64,000 bases of DNA from Gemmatimonadota bacterium (GCA_028287235.1 JAQBQB010000010.1:372001-436000); one strand, 5' to 3'; positions 36,068 through 46,406 are shown, counted from the stretch's first letter. Program-made: numbers and translations. The notes: generated from the sequence alone by a model not told the origin.

Positions 36068-38140
36068 ATGCGCAACCGTCTCCTGCTTCACATTACCGTT
36101 TCGTCGGCCCTCGTTCTCTTCGCCACCGCGGCGCTCGCCGCGCAGCGGGGAACGACCGCCAAACCACTCAGTCGCACGAATCTCGACACCACCTGCGCGG
36201 CCTGTAACGACTTCTATCAGTTCGCCAACGGCGGGTGGCTCAAGCACAACACCATCCCCGCCGACAAGGCCAACCTGGGCAGCTTCGGCATGCTCGGCGA
36301 CCAGAACCAGGAAGTCGTTCAGAAGATCGTGATCGACGACGCGCTGCTCGTGCGCGACGGCGAAGCGAAGGCGGGCTCGAACGACTGGAAGATCGGCACG
36401 TTCTACGCGGCGTGCATGGACACGAGCGCAATGGAAACGGCCGGCCTCAAGCCGATCAAGCCGGCGCTCGACGCCATCGCTGCCGTGAAGACGACGGACG
36501 ACGTCGTGAGGACGTTCGGCATGCGCGGCGCGGGCGGTGGTGGTGGACGCGGCGGTGGCGGACTCGCGCCCTTCTCGCTCGGCCCACAGACCGATCCGCG
36601 CAACAGCAAGATCGTGATCCTGTCGGCGAATCAGGGCGGCCTCGTGCTCAATCGCGAGGACTACGTCGGCACGAATGACCGGGCGCAGAAACGGAAGGCG
36701 GACTACGTAGACCATGTGAAGCGGACGCTCGCGCTCACCGGCGAGAGCGACGCGCAGGCGACGACCGACGCGAACCGCGTGATGGAGCTCGAGACTGCAA
36801 TCGCGAAGATCACGATTCCGCAAGCCGACATGCGCGATCCCGTCGCGACCTATCACAAGATGACGCTCGCCGAGTTCGGCAAGACGACGCCGCACGTGAG
36901 CTGGTCGCGCTACCTCCAGCAGCAGGGCGCGAAGACGCTCGCCGATGTGAACGTTCGCGCGCCCGCCTACTTCACCGCACTCGATTCGCTGATCGTCGCG
37001 ACGCCGGTAGACACGTGGAAAGCCTACCTCCGCTGGCACGTCGCCAACGGCGCCTCCGCCTCGCTCAGCTCGCCGTTCCGGACGGAAGCGTTTCGCTGGC
37101 AGCAGGTCACGAGCGGCGTACGGCAGCAGCAGGCGCGCGTGAAGCAGTGCGCGGCGGCGACGAACGCGGCGTTGGGCGAAGCCGTTGGCCAGGACTGGAT
37201 CAAACGCAACTTCACCCCTGAAGCGAAGGTGCGCGCCACGAAGATGGTCGACAACCTGGTGTCGGCACTGCGCGACCGAATCAACGGACTGGATTGGATG
37301 AGCCAGCCCACCAAGGTCCAGGCGGTCGCCAAGCTCAATGCCTTCCTTCGCAAGGTGGCGTACCCCGACAAGTGGCGCGACTACTCCACGCTCGCGATCA
37401 AGCCGGGCTCGTACTATGAGAACCAGCGGGTCGTGGGCGAGTGGAATTCGGAGCGGAGCTGGGCGCGCGTGGGCAAAGCGCCGGATCGCACCGAATGGAG
37501 CATGACGCCGCCGACGGTGAACGCATCGTACAGCTCGTCGCTCAACCAGATCCAGTTCCCCGCCGGCATTCTGCAACCGCCGTTCTTCGATCCGAACGCC
37601 GACGACGCGGTCAACTACGGCGCGCTGGGCGCCGTGATCGGCCACGAGATGACGCACGGCTTCGATGACTCAGGGCGGCAGTTCGACGCGCAGGGCAACC
37701 TGCGCGACTGGTGGACGCCCGAAGACGCGGCGAAGTACAAAGCCGCGGCACAGCTCGTGGTCGACCAGTTCAACGGCTACACCGTGGTGGACAGCGCGTC
37801 GCACGTGAATGGGCGGCTCACCCTCGGCGAAAACATCGCGGATCTCGGCGGTCTCACCGTCGCGTACTACGCGATGGAGAAGGCGCTCGGCAACAAGCCG
37901 CGCACCAAGATCGACGGCTTCACGCCGGAGCAGCGCTTCTTCCTCGGCTGGGCGCAGGTGTGGCGTGGACTCACGCGGCCCGAGCAGGCGCTGCAAACGC
38001 TGAAGACCGATTCACACTCGCCGGGCAAATGGCGCGTCGACGGTCCGCTATCGAACATGCCGGAGTTCAAGAAGGCGTGGGGCTGCAAGGAAGGAGATGC
38101 GATGGTGCGCCCCGACCCGTTGCGGGCGCGGATCTGGTAG
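36068..38140 (+). CDS. M13-family zinc metallopeptidase (neprilysin/PepO-like), secreted
   Basis: A 690-residue secreted endopeptidase. A signal peptide spans residues 1-25 (LFATAALAAQ). The zinc site is HEMTH near residue 525 (GALGAVIGHEMTHGFDDSG), with the third ligand Glu in LTLGENIADLGG, and the substrate motif VNASYSSSLN upstream. A Gly-rich loop (GAGGGGGRGGGG) interrupts the N-terminal domain near residue 155. The start is set by GAGAGGAAC directly before ATG 36068; the longer frame upstream is not used. It likely degrades peptides up to about 40 residues in the periplasm. Length fits the family (about 680 residues). Confidence 0.95.
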   Translation: MRNRLLLHITVSSALVLFATAALAAQRGTTAKPLSRTNLDTTCAACNDFYQFANGGWLKHNTIPADKANLGSFGMLGDQNQEVVQKIVIDDALLVRDGEAKAGSNDWKIGTFYAACMDTSAMETAGLKPIKPALDAIAAVKTTDDVVRTFGMRGAGGGGGRGGGGLAPFSLGPQTDPRNSKIVILSANQGGLVLNREDYVGTNDRAQKRKADYVDHVKRTLALTGESDAQATTDANRVMELETAIAKITIPQADMRDPVATYHKMTLAEFGKTTPHVSWSRYLQQQGAKTLADVNVRAPAYFTALDSLIVATPVDTWKAYLRWHVANGASASLSSPFRTEAFRWQQVTSGVRQQQARVKQCAAATNAALGEAVGQDWIKRNFTPEAKVRATKMVDNLVSALRDRINGLDWMSQPTKVQAVAKLNAFLRKVAYPDKWRDYSTLAIKPGSYYENQRVVGEWNSERSWARVGKAPDRTEWSMTPPTVNASYSSSLNQIQFPAGILQPPFFDPNADDAVNYGALGAVIGHEMTHGFDDSGRQFDAQGNLRDWWTPEDAAKYKAAAQLVVDQFNGYTVVDSASHVNGRLTLGENIADLGGLTVAYYAMEKALGNKPRTKIDGFTPEQRFFLGWAQVWRGLTRPEQALQTLKTDSHSPGKWRVDGPLSNMPEFKKAWGCKEGDAMVRPDPLRARIW

Positions 38141-38165
38141 CACCGCACAGAATCAAGTGATGGCA

Positions 38166-38198
38166 AGAAAGGCCCGGCGCAATTGGCCGGGCCTTTCT
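38166..38198. terminator. Bidirectional intrinsic terminator
   Basis: AGAAAGGCCCGGC (38166-38178) and GCCGGGCCTTTCT (38186-38198) are a perfect 13-bp inverted repeat with a seven-base loop, with A and T ends on both sides. It lies between the convergent M13 peptidase and cupredoxin genes and can end both transcripts. Confidence 0.9.
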
Positions 38199-38205
38199 GT
38201 TCCAC

Positions 38206-38733
38206 TCAAGGACTCATGACGGTCACCGTCGTGCGCATCCATGGATGAATGCAACACTGATAGTGCTCCGTACCCACGTCGGTCTCCGGCGCGGTCGTGA
38301 ACACCGATCCCGCCGCCACGAGATCGACGCTCGTGAGCGCCGTACACTCGGGTGCTTCGATCGGATTGCCGGAGGCCGCATTCAACGCTGGAACCATACC
38401 GCCGCCGAATTGCGCGACCTGGGTGAACGTGTGCGTCTCGCCGCCGTTGTTCATCGCCTGGATCGATTGTCCCACGCGAACCGCCAACGCCGTCGGCACG
38501 AACTGCCATTCCGCAACGCTCTTGCTCGCGGCGAGCGCCGAGTTGAACTGACCGAACGTCACTTTCCCCTGGCGAACACACGTTCCCGGACCCAGTGCCG
38601 CGTTGAATGTCGCCGGATCGCACTCGTCCTGCATGCTCACGGACGCGTCCGCAAATACTCCGGTCGAGTCGCCGCACGCCACGAATGCGAGTGGGGCGAG
38701 CGCGACGGAAAGAAACCAATAAGAACGACGCAT
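38206..38733 (-). CDS. Cupredoxin-like lipoprotein
   Basis: A 175-residue exported protein. The N-terminal signal ends in FVAC (Cys near 20), a probable lipoprotein site. The C-terminal half has the single-copper pattern: a His in GGETHTFTQV and the loop YQCCIHPWM supplying Cys, His and Met, as in plastocyanin-like and 'FxCxxHPxM' domains. An extra pair of Cys occurs in the N-terminal part. It probably carries electrons in the periplasm. ATG 38733 is seven bases after GGAG; ATG 38739 would be too close to it. Confidence 0.85.
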   Translation of the reverse strand: MRRSYWFLSVALAPLAFVACGDSTGVFADASVSMQDECDPATFNAALGPGTCVRQGKVTFGQFNSALAASKSVAEWQFVPTALAVRVGQSIQAMNNGGETHTFTQVAQFGGGMVPALNAASGNPIEAPECTALTSVDLVAAGSVFTTAPETDVGTEHYQCCIHPWMRTTVTVMSP

Positions 38734-38927
38734 AACCATTCTCCTCGAAGATGCGGCACATGCCGCGTACGGTCTCGATTGCCAGTGTCCAACATTGCTG
38801 ACACCGTACATTGTCGACGCATCATCGATACCCGCGCGTGGACGTGTCGCGCGTCATTCGAGAACTGTTACACCTCCGTCAGTAGCGTCTGCATCGAAAC
38901 GCACCAGGCGTTGCCGTTCAGCGGCGC

Positions 38928-41390
38928 TCAGCCTTCGCTTCGCAGCGCGACGACTGGCGCGATTCGCGCGCTGGCGCGCGCCGGAATCGCGGCGGCGAGC
39001 AGTGCGAGCAACAGCAACGCCACCGCGGAGCCGAGGAGTGTGACGGCATCCGTCGGCGCGACGTGATAGAGAAGCTCATCGAGGAGATTGTTGCCCGCGA
39101 ACGCCGCGACGAGTCCCAAGGCGACGCCGATCGCGGCGAGCCGCGCACCGCGCCCGAGAACCAACCGGCCGATCTCCGCGCTCGTGGCTCCGAGCGCCAT
39201 GCGCACGCCGAGCTCCTGCGTCCGTTGGCGAACCATCGTCGTCATGACACCGAACAGACCGATGGCCGCGAGCGAGAGCGCCGCGGCGGCAAACACCCCG
39301 AGTAGGGAGGCGTTCAGCCGCGGATGCGCGAGCGGCTGAGCGAGAATGTCGTCGAACGTGCGCGCCGTCGTGAGCGCGGCGCCGGCGTCGACCTCGGCGA
39401 TCGCCGCGCGGAGCGACGGAACGATCGACTCCGGCCGGCCGCGCGCGCGGATGGCGAGTGTCGTCGGAGCAAACGGAAAGGGCGATTGCCCGAGCGGAAT
39501 GTAGACCGTGGGCCGAGCGTCGCGCAGGTCGCGATAGCGCGTGTCGGGCGCGACGCCGACGACGGTGCGCACGCCATCGCCTTTCAGGCGTTTGCCGATC
39601 GCGCTCTCGCCCGGCCAAAAACGGCTGGCCACCGACTGGCTGACGATCGCAACCGGCAACGCACCGGCGCGATCGGCATCCGTGAACGTGCGTCCGCGCG
39701 CGATCGAGATGCCGAGCGTCGCGAAGTAGTCGGCAGTCACAGCCTCGGCGTTCACGAATGGATTCTTCGCAATCTCGCCCGGTGTTTGCTCCTCGAGCGC
39801 CGGCCGGAAGTCGATACCCGTTCCAGTAAACGGCGCGGCGCCAACCGGAGACACCGCTTCCACGCCGGGGATCGCCCGTACGCGCGGGAGCAAACGCTCC
39901 AGCAAGGCGAGCTGTTGTTCTTTGCCCGCGAACCGATCGCGGCGCAACGTCAACTCGGCGACCATGAGATGGGCGGGATCGTACGAAAGCTGCACCCGCT
40001 CGAGGGCACGCAGGCTCCGCGATACGAGACCGGCGGCCGACAGGATCACGAGCGCCAGCGCCACCTGTCCGACCACGAGCATCTCCGTTGCTTGCCGAAC
40101 GCGGCGGCTTCCACTCTGCCGGGTTCCGGAGCGTAGCGCGGCCCGCGATTCTCGTTGGGTGGCCACGAGTGCCGGCGCAATACCGAACACGATGGTCGCC
40201 AGCAGCGCGATGGCCATCGCGGCACCGAGCGTCGCGCCGCCGACATGTATCTCGTCGAGGCGCGGCACGTCGGGCGGCGCGAAGGCGATCAGCAGTCGGA
40301 GGCTCCCCGCCGCGACCGCCGCGCCCAGGATACCGCCGGCGATCGCGAGCAACACGCTCTCCGTGAGCAGCTGACGCACGAGTCGCAGTCGCGACGCGCC
40401 CAACGCCGAGCGAACGGCGATCTCGCGCATCCGTCCGATGCCGCGAATGAGCAGGAGGTTCGCGACGTTGATGCACGTGATGAACAGCAGGAGCACGACG
40501 GCAACGCTGAAGACGACCACCGCCGGCTTGACGTCGCCAACCATCAGCGTCGCGAGCGAATGCACGACACCCTGCACGTCGTGGTCGATGGCCGGTGCGC
40601 CGGCGCGCGCGAAGAACTCGGTCAACTCGTCGCGGGCCGCTGTCTCCGTCGCGCCAGGCGCGAGCCGTCCGACCGCGTCGACTTCGACGATCGGTTCACC
40701 ATTGAACGAGTGATCGTTTCCCGGTGCGGTCGTCGCCGGCGTGATAGCGGCCCAGAACTCGGTGCCGCGCGGATAGTCGAGTCCGCGCGGCATCACGCCC
40801 ACGACGGTGAAGTCGAATCCGGTCGACTGGACCTGAAAGTGGCGTCCGACGACATGCGGGTCGCCGCCGAACTGGTGCTGCCATCCGGCGTAGCTCAGCA
40901 CGGCGACCGGTGCGGCGCCGAGCAGGTCGTCGTCGGCCCGGAGCGCGCGACCGAGAGCGGGATTCGCGCCGAGCACCGTGAAGAACGATCCCGAGACGAG
41001 AGCACGACGGACGAGGGCTGCGCTGCTCCCGCCGAGGCTGATCGGAATGGGCGATGCACCTTCGCGCGCCACGAACGCGACGCTGCTGAGCGCGCGCGAC
41101 GCGCGTACGAGCTCGCGCGTCTGGTCGCCGAGCAACGGCACGTTGTCGTACTTGCGATCGCGCGACTGGCCCCAGAGGACGACGAGGCGGTCCTGGTCGC
41201 GCACCGGGAGGGGTCGCAGCAACAGCGTGCTCGCGACGCTGAACATCGCCGTCGCGAGCCCAATCCCGAGCGCGAGAGTGAGCACCGCCGCAACGGTGAA
41301 GCCCAGGGCGCGGCGAAGGCTGCGAGCCGTGAAGCGAATGTCCTGCTCCACCGTGTGCGCCATGTGCATCACGTGCGTCGTGGCGATCAT
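38928..41390 (-). CDS. ADOP-type FtsX/MacB-like permease (820 aa)
   Basis: The third ADOP orphan permease in the window: VEQDIRFTARSLRRALGFTVAAVLTLALGIG at the N-terminus, MacB-like periplasmic domain, CINVANLLLIRGIGRMREIAVRSALGASRLRLVRQLLTESVLLA near 300-340, and the C-terminal copy with MVRQRTQELGVRMALGATSAEI. ATG at 41390 has GGAG seven bases upstream; an open frame running further is only a shadow of the catalase region. It is divergent from katE with a 58-base gap that holds a small palindrome. Substrate unknown. Confidence 0.92.
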   Translation of the reverse strand: MIATTHVMHMAHTVEQDIRFTARSLRRALGFTVAAVLTLALGIGLATAMFSVASTLLLRPLPVRDQDRLVVLWGQSRDRKYDNVPLLGDQTRELVRASRALSSVAFVAREGASPIPISLGGSSAALVRRALVSGSFFTVLGANPALGRALRADDDLLGAAPVAVLSYAGWQHQFGGDPHVVGRHFQVQSTGFDFTVVGVMPRGLDYPRGTEFWAAITPATTAPGNDHSFNGEPIVEVDAVGRLAPGATETAARDELTEFFARAGAPAIDHDVQGVVHSLATLMVGDVKPAVVVFSVAVVLLLFITCINVANLLLIRGIGRMREIAVRSALGASRLRLVRQLLTESVLLAIAGGILGAAVAAGSLRLLIAFAPPDVPRLDEIHVGGATLGAAMAIALLATIVFGIAPALVATQRESRAALRSGTRQSGSRRVRQATEMLVVGQVALALVILSAAGLVSRSLRALERVQLSYDPAHLMVAELTLRRDRFAGKEQQLALLERLLPRVRAIPGVEAVSPVGAAPFTGTGIDFRPALEEQTPGEIAKNPFVNAEAVTADYFATLGISIARGRTFTDADRAGALPVAIVSQSVASRFWPGESAIGKRLKGDGVRTVVGVAPDTRYRDLRDARPTVYIPLGQSPFPFAPTTLAIRARGRPESIVPSLRAAIAEVDAGAALTTARTFDDILAQPLAHPRLNASLLGVFAAAALSLAAIGLFGVMTTMVRQRTQELGVRMALGATSAEIGRLVLGRGARLAAIGVALGLVAAFAGNNLLDELLYHVAPTDAVTLLGSAVALLLLALLAAAIPARASARIAPVVALRSEG

Positions 41391-41415
41391 CGACACTCTC
41401 CTATCGGAACGCGCC

Positions 41416-41434
41416 TTGCCTCCAGGCGAGGCAA
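41416..41434. promoter_or_regulatory. Palindrome TTGCCTC-N5-GAGGCAA between katE and permease
   Basis: A perfect 7-bp inverted repeat with a five-base centre in the 58-base divergent gap. It is close to the katE start (15 bases) and could be an operator shared by the two genes or a 5' hairpin of katE mRNA. No match to a known operator is claimed. Confidence 0.4.
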
Positions 41435-41448
41435 TCCCACCACACAAC

Positions 41449-43839
41449 ATGCCCAAGAAAAAATCTTCAGGAACCTCGCCCGCCAAGGCCGCTTCACGCA
41501 ACACCGCCAGCGCACCTTCGCGTCCTGCTCCGCCGCCGCCGAACGACGTTCTCGCCGACAAGGCCGCGGGCACCGAAGAGCTGGCGGCGTCGGTGCCGTT
41601 CAATCCAAACAAGCCGGGAGAGTTCGGGCACGACAACGCCGTAACGCCACCGACTGGGTTTTCCGTTCCGCCGTCGTCGCCAATCGTCGGCGCCAGCACG
41701 GTCACCGAGCAGAACGGGTCGGACAAGACCGGCACGGGCGATTCCATCGAAGGCGTCAACGCGATGGACGGATCGCTCGACCGCGTGCGCGTCGACAACA
41801 CCGGCCGCGCGCTCACGACGAACCAGGGCGTGCTGGTCGGCGACAATCAGAATTCGCTAAAGGCCGGCCTGCGCGGGCCCACGCTGCTCGAAGACTTCAT
41901 CCTGCGCGAGAAGATCACGCATTTCGACCACGAGCGCATTCCCGAGCGCATCGTCCACGCGCGCGGCTCTGCGGCGCACGGCTACTTCGAATGCTACGAG
42001 CCGCTGACGGACTATACGCGCGCCGCGCCCTTCCGGGAGGCGGGCAAGCGCACGCCGGTGTTCGTGCGCTTCTCCACCGTAGCCGGCGAGCGCGGCTCGG
42101 TCGACACCGCGCGCGACGTGCGCGGCTTCGCGGTGAAGTTCTACACCGACGAAGGGAACTGGGACCTGGTCGGCAACAACATTCCGGTGTTCTTCATTCA
42201 GGACGCGATGAAGTTTCCCGATCTCATCCACGCGGTGAAACCGGAGCCGCACCATGCCATGCCGCAGGCGGCATCGGCGCACGACACCTTCTGGGACTTC
42301 ATCTCGCTGATGCCCGAGTCCACCCACATGATGATGTGGGCCATGTCCGATCGCGCCATTCCGCGCAGCTACCGCATGATGCAGGGCTTCGGCGTCCACA
42401 GCTACCGGCTCGTCAACGAGGCCGGAGAGTCGGTGTTCGTGAAATTCCACTGGCGGCCGCTGCAGGGCACGCATTCGCTCGTGTGGGACGAAGCGGTGAA
42501 GATCGCCGGTGCCGATGCCGACTACCATCGCCGCGACCTGTGGGAGGCGATCGAGGCGGGGGACTATCCGGAATGGGAGCTCGGACTGCAGCTCTTCACC
42601 GAGGAACAGGGCGAGGCGTTCAGCTTCGACTTCCTCGACGCGACGAAGATCATTCCCGAAGAGCTCATCCCGGTGATGCCCGTTGGCCGAATGGTGCTCG
42701 ACCGCAACCCCGACAACTTCTTCGCGGAGACCGAGCAGGTCGCGTTCTGCACGGCGCACGTCGTACCGGGCATCGACTTCTCGAACGATCCCCTGCTCGC
42801 CGGCCGCATTCACTCGTACGTCGACACCCAGATCTCGCGGCTCGGCGGACCGAACTTCCACGAGATTCCGATCAACGCGCCAGTGGCGCCCGTGCACAAC
42901 AATCAGCGCGACGGCCTGCATCGTCAGGCAATTGCGCGCGGACGCGTAGCGTATGAGCCCAACTCGCTCGGCGGCGGCTGTCCCTTCCAGGCCGGCGCGA
43001 AAGGATTCGTGTCGTTCCCGCAGCCGGTGCAGGAAGACAAGGTGCGCGGCAAGCCCGAGAAGTTCGCCGACCACTACACGCAAGCCACGCTCTTCTATAA
43101 CAGTCAGACCGAGTGGGAGAAGGCGCACATCGTCGGCGCATTCCGATTCGAGCTGAGCAAGCTGACGGTGCCGGCGATTCGCCAGCGGATGGTCGCCTCG
43201 CTGCGCAACGTCGATGAGGATCTCGCGGCACAGGTGGCCGAAGGACTCGGACTCGACCTGCCGGACCCGCTGCCGCGCGTGCTCGAGCGCCCGGCGAAAC
43301 CCGAAGTGACGACGTCCCCGGCGCTGTCGCTCACGGCGCTGCCGGGACAAGCCGGCGTGCGTACGCGGCGCGTTGCCATTCTCGTCGCCGATGGCGTCGA
43401 GGGCAGCTCGTTGAAGTTGCTGCACGCCGCACTGACCGACGCGGGCGCGGTTCCGCGCTTCGTCGGTCCGCGCCTCGGCACGTACACCACCACGAACGGG
43501 CCGATCGACGCCGACGCATCGATGGAGAACTCGCCCGCGGTGCTCTTCGACGCTCTCGTGCTTCCCGACGGGGACGCGGGCGTTCAAGCCCTCGCGGCCG
43601 ACGGCCACACGATGGAGTTCGTGACGAACCAGTACCGCCACTGCAAGACCATCCTCGCGCTCGGCGCATCGAGCAACCTGCTCGAGCGCGCCGGAATTCC
43701 CGCGACCGCGGCGAACGCCAAGGGCGATGCCGGGCTTCTCCTGACGCGAGCGGATGATGAGAGCGCCGCTTCCGCCTTCATGACCTCACTCGCGAAACAT
43801 CGGCACCCGGAGCGCGAGACAGATCCCCCATTGGTGTAA
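41449..43839 (+). CDS. katE: Large-subunit catalase HPII type
   Basis: A 796-residue clade 2 monofunctional catalase. An N-terminal disordered extension (residues 1-120, Lys/Pro/Ala rich) precedes the catalase core: the active-site His in [15 protein letters not shown], the Asn in [10 protein letters not shown]-like [14 protein letters not shown], and the haem-ligand Tyr in [13 protein letters not shown]. The C-terminal 150 residues form the DJ-1/PfpI-like flavodoxin domain ([16 protein letters not shown]) typical of large catalases. It removes hydrogen peroxide, typically in stationary phase. Start ATG 41449. The DUF4142 lipoprotein gene follows after a 119-base structured gap. Confidence 0.96.
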   Translation: MPKKKSSGTSPAKAASRNTASAPSRPAPPPPNDVLADKAAGTEELAASVPFNPNKPGEFGHDNAVTPPTGFSVPPSSPIVGASTVTEQNGSDKTGTGDSIEGVNAMDGSLDRVRVDNTGRALTTNQGVLVGDNQNSLKAGLRGPTLLEDFILREKITHFDHERIPERIVHARGSAAHGYFECYEPLTDYTRAAPFREAGKRTPVFVRFSTVAGERGSVDTARDVRGFAVKFYTDEGNWDLVGNNIPVFFIQDAMKFPDLIHAVKPEPHHAMPQAASAHDTFWDFISLMPESTHMMMWAMSDRAIPRSYRMMQGFGVHSYRLVNEAGESVFVKFHWRPLQGTHSLVWDEAVKIAGADADYHRRDLWEAIEAGDYPEWELGLQLFTEEQGEAFSFDFLDATKIIPEELIPVMPVGRMVLDRNPDNFFAETEQVAFCTAHVVPGIDFSNDPLLAGRIHSYVDTQISRLGGPNFHEIPINAPVAPVHNNQRDGLHRQAIARGRVAYEPNSLGGGCPFQAGAKGFVSFPQPVQEDKVRGKPEKFADHYTQATLFYNSQTEWEKAHIVGAFRFELSKLTVPAIRQRMVASLRNVDEDLAAQVAEGLGLDLPDPLPRVLERPAKPEVTTSPALSLTALPGQAGVRTRRVAILVADGVEGSSLKLLHAALTDAGAVPRFVGPRLGTYTTTNGPIDADASMENSPAVLFDALVLPDGDAGVQALAADGHTMEFVTNQYRHCKTILALGASSNLLERAGIPATAANAKGDAGLLLTRADDESAASAFMTSLAKHRHPERETDPPLV

Positions 43840-43855
43840 TCGAATCGAGCCGTCC

Positions 43856-43939
43856 AATTCCATCGCGTGGCCCGTCGGTTGCGCCTTGCGCGCCAGCCTC
43901 CGGTCGCGCGCACCGCGCGACGTGTGACGCGATGGAATT
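43856..43939. repeat. Long-range 13-bp inverted repeat between katE and DUF4142
   Basis: AATTCCATCGCGT (43856-43868) and ACGCGATGGAATT (43927-43939) are perfect complements with a GC-rich 58-base centre. The right arm ends just before the ribosome-binding site of the DUF4142 gene. It may be the katE terminator, an RNA processing hairpin or a small mobile-element remnant. Confidence 0.5.
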
Positions 43940-43958
43940 CAATGGAGGGGAGCAGACA

Positions 43959-44669
43959 ATGAAGAACGGAAAAATCCAATGGCTCGCCGTGGGACTGACG
44001 GCGGCCTTCGCGGGGTGCGCGCGCAACCACCCAAGCCCAACCATCTCGACCGCGACGATGACTACGACGACCACGAGCACGGCGGCTGGCGACGTGGGGT
44101 CGATGAGCGACGCGAGCGGCATGTGGATCGATAGCGTCGGTGGCACGTGGGTCGACTCGTCGGGTATCGTGCGGCTGGGCGGGCCGGGCGGAATGACCGT
44201 GGGACTCCGGCCCGTCGACGTGGCACAGATGACCAACTCGAACATCATCGCGCACCTCGCCATCGGCGATACGCTCGAGGTCCTTCTCTCACGACTGGGC
44301 GTGGACCGCGCACAGAACATGGCGGTGCGGGAGTTCGCGCAGCGGATGGTGGACGCGCACTCGGCGCACCTGCACGGCATCATTCAGAACGCGGTACAGA
44401 ACGGCATCTCGCCGATGCTGGCGCCGAGCGACACCGCGGACATCGCGACGACGCGCCGCGCGATCGACGCGCTCACGAAGGCGCCCGCGGGACCCGATTT
44501 CGACCGGCAGCTCATGCGCGCCGAAGTCGCAGTGCACGAGCACATGCTGCACGACCTGAACTTGATGCGGTCGCAGGCAGCGGGCACTGCACAGCAGATC
44601 GTCGATCAGACGATTCCCGTGGTGCAGCAGCATCTCAGCGACGCACGAAACATCCTGCAGCAGTTGTGA
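43959..44669 (+). CDS. DUF4142 lipoprotein
   Basis: A 236-residue exported protein. The signal ends in AFAGC (lipobox), followed by a Thr/Ser-rich linker (residues 25-60) and a DUF4142 ferritin-like helical domain (NIIAHLAIGDTLEVLLSRLGVDRAQNMAVREFAQRMVDAHSAHLHG, RAEVAVHEHMLHDLNLM). ATG 43959 has GGAGGGG eight bases upstream; the longer frame starting 43932 lacks this. It is a paralogue of the protein at 19688-20227. Placement beside katE suggests a stress role. Confidence 0.87.
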   Translation: MKNGKIQWLAVGLTAAFAGCARNHPSPTISTATMTTTTTSTAAGDVGSMSDASGMWIDSVGGTWVDSSGIVRLGGPGGMTVGLRPVDVAQMTNSNIIAHLAIGDTLEVLLSRLGVDRAQNMAVREFAQRMVDAHSAHLHGIIQNAVQNGISPMLAPSDTADIATTRRAIDALTKAPAGPDFDRQLMRAEVAVHEHMLHDLNLMRSQAAGTAQQIVDQTIPVVQQHLSDARNILQQL

Positions 44670-44680
44670 CTTTCTCTCCA

Positions 44681-44727
44681 TGTCGCGCCAAGCGAAGTGG
44701 ACCGGCTCCGCTTCGCTTGGCGTGACA
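44681..44727. terminator. Bidirectional hairpin terminator
   Basis: CGCCAAGCGAAG and CTTCGCTTGGCG pair over 12 bp, extending to 17 bp with one wobble position at the base (TGTCG... against ...TGACA). It is located between the convergent DUF4142 and catalase genes. Confidence 0.82.
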
Positions 44728-44737
44728 GCACGGCGGT

Positions 44738-46270
44738 TCAGTCGGCCGCGGCGGCGGTGAGAACGGGCACCGGCAGTCCGAGACCTTCCGCGACACGGCG
44801 ACCGTAGTCGCGATCGCAACGGGTGAAATGCTCGATCATCCGATCCTGGATGTCGCGCCGGCAGGGCCCGAGTTGGTCCACGAGGTTCGCGATCAACTCG
44901 ACGCGCTCCCAGGTTTCGAACGCGCGATATCGATCGCCCGCCTGGCCGTAGTCGTTGAGACGGCTGATCGGTTGGCGCACCACATTGCCCGACACGTGCG
45001 GTGTGTGCGGAACGCCGGCGGGCTTCGCTTCGTGAGGACCGCCCCGCGCCGTGGGCTCGTAGTTGACGTGCGGATTGCCGCCGGCCTCGACGCCGTCGAC
45101 GTTGTACGTCATCTGCCCGTCGCGCTGATTGGTCGCGACCTCGTTGCGCGGCCGGTTGATCGGCAGCTGCAGATAGTTCGGGCCGACGCGATAGCGCTGC
45201 GTATCGGAGTACGAGAAAGTGCGGCCCTGCAGCAGCTTGTCGTCGGAGAAGTCCATACCGTCGACCATCACGCCGGTGCCGAACGCGACCTGTTCGACTT
45301 CCGCGAAATAGTTCGTGGGATTGCGATCGAGCACCATGCGTCCGACGGGGCGCAGCGGGAACTGCTCGGGCGGCCAGATCTTCGTCGCGTCGAGCGGATC
45401 GAAGTCGAGCTCGGGATGCTCGCCGTCTTCCATGACCTGCACCTGGAGCTCCCACTCGGGGTGGTCGCCGCGCGCGATGGCGTCGAACAGATCCTGCGTG
45501 GCGTGATTGAAATTCTTTCCCTGAATCGCCTCGGCCTGTGCCTGGGTGAGGTTGCGCTGCGCCTGCTTCGGGATCCAGTGGTACTTCACGAGGACCGCTT
45601 TGCCGTTGGCGTTCACCCACTTGTAGGCATGCACGCCGGAGCCGCGCATCTCGCGGTAGCTCGCGGGAATGCCCCAGGGGCTGAACAGCCAGGTGATCAT
45701 GTGCATCGCCGACGGCGACAGATGCACGAAGTCGAAGATGCGCGTCGAGTCCTGGCGGTTGGTGACCGGATCGGGCTTGAACGCGTGCACGACGTCGGGG
45801 AACTTCATGGCGTCGCGGATGAAGAACACCTGCAGGTTGTTGCCGACGAGATCCCAGTTGCCGTCCTCGGTGTAGAACTTCACGGAGAAGCCGCGCGGAT
45901 CGCGCAGCGTCTCCGGCGAGTGGCCGCCGTGGATGACGCTGGAGAAGCGCACGAAGAGGGGCGTCTGCGCGCCCTTCGTCTGAAAGAGCTTGGCGCGCGT
46001 GAGCGGCGCGATCGGATCGCCGCCGATGGACCCATATGCCTCGAAGAACCCGTGCGCGCCGGCGCCGCGGGCGTGCACGACACGCTCGGGAATGCGCTCG
46101 CGATCGAAGTGCGAGATCTTCTCGAGAAAGTGATAGTTCTCGAGCACCGTCGGCCCGCGGTCGCCCACGGTGCGGTTGCTTTGGTTGTCGGGCACCGGAT
46201 GGCCCTGGCGGGTCGTGAGGGTCGGCGCGCCGTTCGCCGGCGGTGCGGTCTCGTCGTGGGAATTGGACAT
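44738..46270 (-). CDS. katA: Small-subunit monofunctional catalase
   Basis: A 510-residue clade 1/3 catalase without the C-terminal flavodoxin-like domain. The active-site His lies in [16 protein letters not shown], the distal Asn in [18 protein letters not shown] and the haem-binding Tyr in [17 protein letters not shown]. The end [17 protein letters not shown] is typical. ATG 46270 has GGAG five bases upstream. It is divergent from oxyR, and the gap contains four phased half-sites, so induction by OxyR under peroxide stress is very likely. The symbol follows common use; katB would be equally possible. Confidence 0.95.
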   Translation of the reverse strand: MSNSHDETAPPANGAPTLTTRQGHPVPDNQSNRTVGDRGPTVLENYHFLEKISHFDRERIPERVVHARGAGAHGFFEAYGSIGGDPIAPLTRAKLFQTKGAQTPLFVRFSSVIHGGHSPETLRDPRGFSVKFYTEDGNWDLVGNNLQVFFIRDAMKFPDVVHAFKPDPVTNRQDSTRIFDFVHLSPSAMHMITWLFSPWGIPASYREMRGSGVHAYKWVNANGKAVLVKYHWIPKQAQRNLTQAQAEAIQGKNFNHATQDLFDAIARGDHPEWELQVQVMEDGEHPELDFDPLDATKIWPPEQFPLRPVGRMVLDRNPTNYFAEVEQVAFGTGVMVDGMDFSDDKLLQGRTFSYSDTQRYRVGPNYLQLPINRPRNEVATNQRDGQMTYNVDGVEAGGNPHVNYEPTARGGPHEAKPAGVPHTPHVSGNVVRQPISRLNDYGQAGDRYRAFETWERVELIANLVDQLGPCRRDIQDRMIEHFTRCDRDYGRRVAEGLGLPVPVLTAAAAD

Positions 46271-46340
46271 GCGAGCTCCGGTGGTGATGAAAATCGATCG
46301 ATCGAACGGGCAAGGTATCGCGGCCGTGCCCATCAGAGAA

Positions 46341-46376
46341 ATCGATTGTATTGATTGTTCGATCGATTCTGTCTAT
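46341..46376. promoter_or_regulatory. OxyR-type operator between katA and oxyR
   Basis: Four related hexamers, ATCGAT (46341), ATTGAT (46350), ATCGAT (46362) and GTCTAT (46371), are spaced by 9, 12 and 9 bases, so they lie on one face of the helix, like the four contacts of OxyR on its target. Similarity to the ATAGnt consensus is partial. The block is 31 bases before the oxyR start. Confidence 0.6.
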
Positions 46377-46406
46377 CCTCCCGCACACCTCTTCCCGGCA
46401 GCGCTC

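Noticed and set aside
38756-38809. Nested small inverted repeats upstream of the cupredoxin gene (GCGGCA-CA-TGCCGC; GTGTC-N10-GACAC)
   Set aside because: The arms are short and overlapping in different registers, with no clear promoter relation; chance is likely in this composition.
40155-42956. Very long open frames antisense or out of frame to the ADOP and catalase genes
   Set aside because: They follow the third-position GC pattern of the real genes, are full of Arg and Ala without family motifs, and lack ribosome binding sites. The same holds for many other long antisense frames, such as 15612-17327 + and 30806-31660 +.
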